Source: Novipirellula galeiformis
GTDB lineage: Bacteria; Planctomycetota; Planctomycetia; Pirellulales; Pirellulaceae
Reading direction: 5' to 3'
Length of the DNA stretch: 64,000 nt
NCBI RefSeq assembly: GCF_007860095.1
Contig: NZ_SJPT01000001.1
Location: forward strand, 510,212 to 574,211
Shown here one piece after another: positions 63,301 through 64,000 of this stretch. Under the pieces are notes generated by a model. That model saw only the letters and a list, made by a program, of their open reading frames with translations, was not told the DNA's origin and did not search any database. Position numbers and translations under genes: made by a program. The stretch's first letter is position 1, and each line of letters starts with the position of its first letter.

Positions 63301-64000
63301 ATTTACGACGACGCCAACGCATTGATCGATCGAGTGATTGCCGAGGGGTCACTCAAAGCCAACGCGGTGTATGGTTTTTGGCCTGCGGCTAGCACCGGCG
63401 AAGATGTGATTCTCTATACCGACGAATCTCGCACGACCGAGCTGACACGGTTGCATTTCTTGCGTCAGCAATGGGAGCGTAAAGGGCAATCGGATTATCG
63501 TTCGCTTGCCGATTACATCGCTCCGATCGAAAGCGGCCGCCAGGATTACATCGGGGGCTTTGCCGTGACCAGCGGGATTGGTGCGGAAGAGTTGGCGACA
63601 AAATTTCGCGAGGAACTGGATGATTACAACGCGATCATGGTGCAAGCGGTTGCCGATCGTTTTGCCGAAGCATTTGCCGAGTTGTTGCACGAGCGAGCTC
63701 GCCAAGATTGGGGCTTTGGTAATACCGAGGGGTTGTCCAAAGAGGACATGATCGACGAAAAGTATCGTGGGATTCGCCCGGCTGCGGGCTACCCAGCGTG
63801 TCCGGATCACACCGAAAAGCGAACGCTGTTCGATTTGCTGGACGCTGAGAAAAACGCGGGGGTGGAGCTGACGACGAGCTACGCGATGTTCCCCGGCGCG
63901 GCGGTCAGCGGATTGTACTTTGGGCACCCCGAGGCGCGTTACTTTACCGTCGAGCGGATGACGAAGGATCAAATCGAATCGTATGCCAAGCGAAAGGGGC
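60355..64000 (+). CDS. metH: Cobalamin-dependent methionine synthase, 3' end off the right edge
   Basis: 1215 codons are visible from ATG at 60355, and the frame is open to the window edge. The domain order is standard: homocysteine-binding barrel (about 8-330) with zinc ligands C252 and C315-C316 ([11 protein letters not shown]); pterin-binding barrel (about 365-630); cobalamin domain with the D765xH767xxG770 motif ([10 protein letters not shown]); and the activation domain starting near 900 with a [15 protein letters not shown]-type ending. It methylates homocysteine from methyltetrahydrofolate. Only the last few residues should be missing. Confidence 0.97.
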   Translation, partial: MLHSETTPSVISELLRERILLLDGAMGTMIQRLGLDEAGVRGERFADHASNKDLKNFSDILCLTHPEKITAIHAAYYEAGSDIVETNSFGASPVGMVEFGLPLELVDEINHAAVACARKAADEWTERTPDKPRFVAGSIGPTTKQLAISTEDDPAHRGSTYEELVDSYRAQVESLVNAGVDILLPETAIDTLNLKACLFAIQDFFNAGGRRVPVMASGTFGDGGRTFVSAQSVEAFWTAINHFPLLSVGMNCALGPDVMRPHIEELSRVAEVPISCHPNAGLPNEMGEFDLGPKKMAEKVGEYADNGWLNILGGCCGTTPDHIRAMAERIKGVKPKQMTHGPVYTRLSGQLPMVMRPEVPFTMIGERTNVAGSKKFARLIREEKYEEAVEVAREQVENGATIIDVNFDDGMLDGVAAMERFLRLIAGDNVVAAVPVMIDSSKWEVLETGLRNVQGKAIVNSISLKDGEEEFLRRARLVRQYGAAAVVMAFDEEGQAADEDNKVRICKRAYDLLVNKLNFPPEDIIFDPNILTVATGMEEHNNYAVDFINAVARIKKECPGAKTSGGVSNISFSFRGNDPVREAIHSAFLFHAIKAGLDMGIVNAGQLEVYEEVPKALLEHVEDVLLNRRPDATDRMLEFAETVKGGGKKKSGEDLAWRNESIAERMKHALIKGIDKYIVEDTEAARQHFDKCLQVIEGPLMDGMKVVGDLFGAGKMFLPQVVKSARVMKKAVAYLEPFMDEEKRLAGTENDAARGKFLIATVKGDVHDIGKNIVGVVLQCNNYEVIDLGVMVSAEKILEEAVKQNVDMIGLSGLITPSLDEMAHVAREMKRAKMTMPLLVGGATTSAKHTAVKICPAYDGPVIHVLDASRSVNVVERLLSKEHRDEFLANNAETQKKLVASFRDRQQKLVPYAEALEKRFTVDWATTRIDKPSFTGLQVLKDFPLAEIRPYIDWSPFFMTWELKGKYPKIFDDKVVGAEAKKIYDDANALIDRVIAEGSLKANAVYGFWPAASTGEDVILYTDESRTTELTRLHFLRQQWERKGQSDYRSLADYIAPIESGRQDYIGGFAVTSGIGAEELATKFREELDDYNAIMVQAVADRFAEAFAELLHERARQDWGFGNTEGLSKEDMIDEKYRGIRPAAGYPACPDHTEKRTLFDLLDAEKNAGVELTTSYAMFPGAAVSGLYFGHPEARYFTVERMTKDQIESYAKRKG

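Noticed and set aside
1-64000. tRNA, rRNA and CRISPR features
   Set aside because: No T-loop or rRNA-like block and no regular spacer-repeat array was recognised; a covariance-model scan would be decisive.

Overview
The window looks like chromosomal DNA from a planctomycete of the Pirellulales (Rhodopirellula-like); I do not name a species. The lineage call rests on several traits: a Ser/Thr kinase with the N-terminal extension usual in that group, a protein with an N-terminal LE-LEDR motif, a DUF1559-free but Flp-pilin-bearing gene set, PQQ-propeller and prenyltransferase-repeat proteins with export signals, a moderately high GC content, and many short dispersed palindromes between loosely packed genes. 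I saw no tRNA, rRNA or CRISPR array. Two genes run off the ends: a bicarbonate-type transporter on the left and metH on the right.

Layout, 0-15 kb: an EIIA-domain/SLC4 anion transporter fusion (partial), a HAMP-like membrane protein and a Flp pilin on the minus strand. A plus-strand cluster follows with an ABC-2 permease and two overlapping DUF21/CBS (CNNM-type) membrane proteins. Then come a TPR lipoprotein, a Fur-family regulator, an orphan FlgM, a membrane-spermidine-synthase fusion and a CDF metal transporter. 15-25 kb: a phosphate-type porin, an unknown CxxC protein, PhnA, a TIGR03960-type radical SAM protein, a Rieske protein, a UPF0173 hydrolase, trpB and mutM. 25-34 kb: exported repeat proteins, an RDD protein, an MsbA-like exporter, a pair of DUF990-type ABC permeases without their ATPase, and a decayed REP-associated transposase framed by its palindromes.

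34-43 kb: a GltS-like symporter sits at the end of a minus-strand flagellar operon (flbD-motA-motB-fliL-fliN-fliO, without fliM between fliL and fliN and without fliP after fliO). Next come a Rossmann-fold flavoprotein-like gene with thiO and a DUF2064 glycosyltransferase-like protein. 43-49 kb is the most unusual block. It has a good promoter, a short protein with an LE-LEDR N terminus followed by exact 14-residue Ser/Gly/Lys repeats, a ParB-like DGHHRA protein, a three-part PqqD-like/M50 protease/HlyD protein and, convergent to it, a TolC-family lipoprotein. Together they read like a dedicated processing and export route for the repeat protein; that role is inference.

49-64 kb: a Ser/Thr kinase, a PlsC-type acyltransferase, then alanine dehydrogenase, a class V aminotransferase, ArsS and ArsM in one close-packed plus-strand run (arsenic methylation and arsenosugar formation). 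A minus-strand pair follows: a BY-kinase-like ATPase with Arg at the Walker A lysine, and a low-complexity membrane protein. The window ends inside metH.
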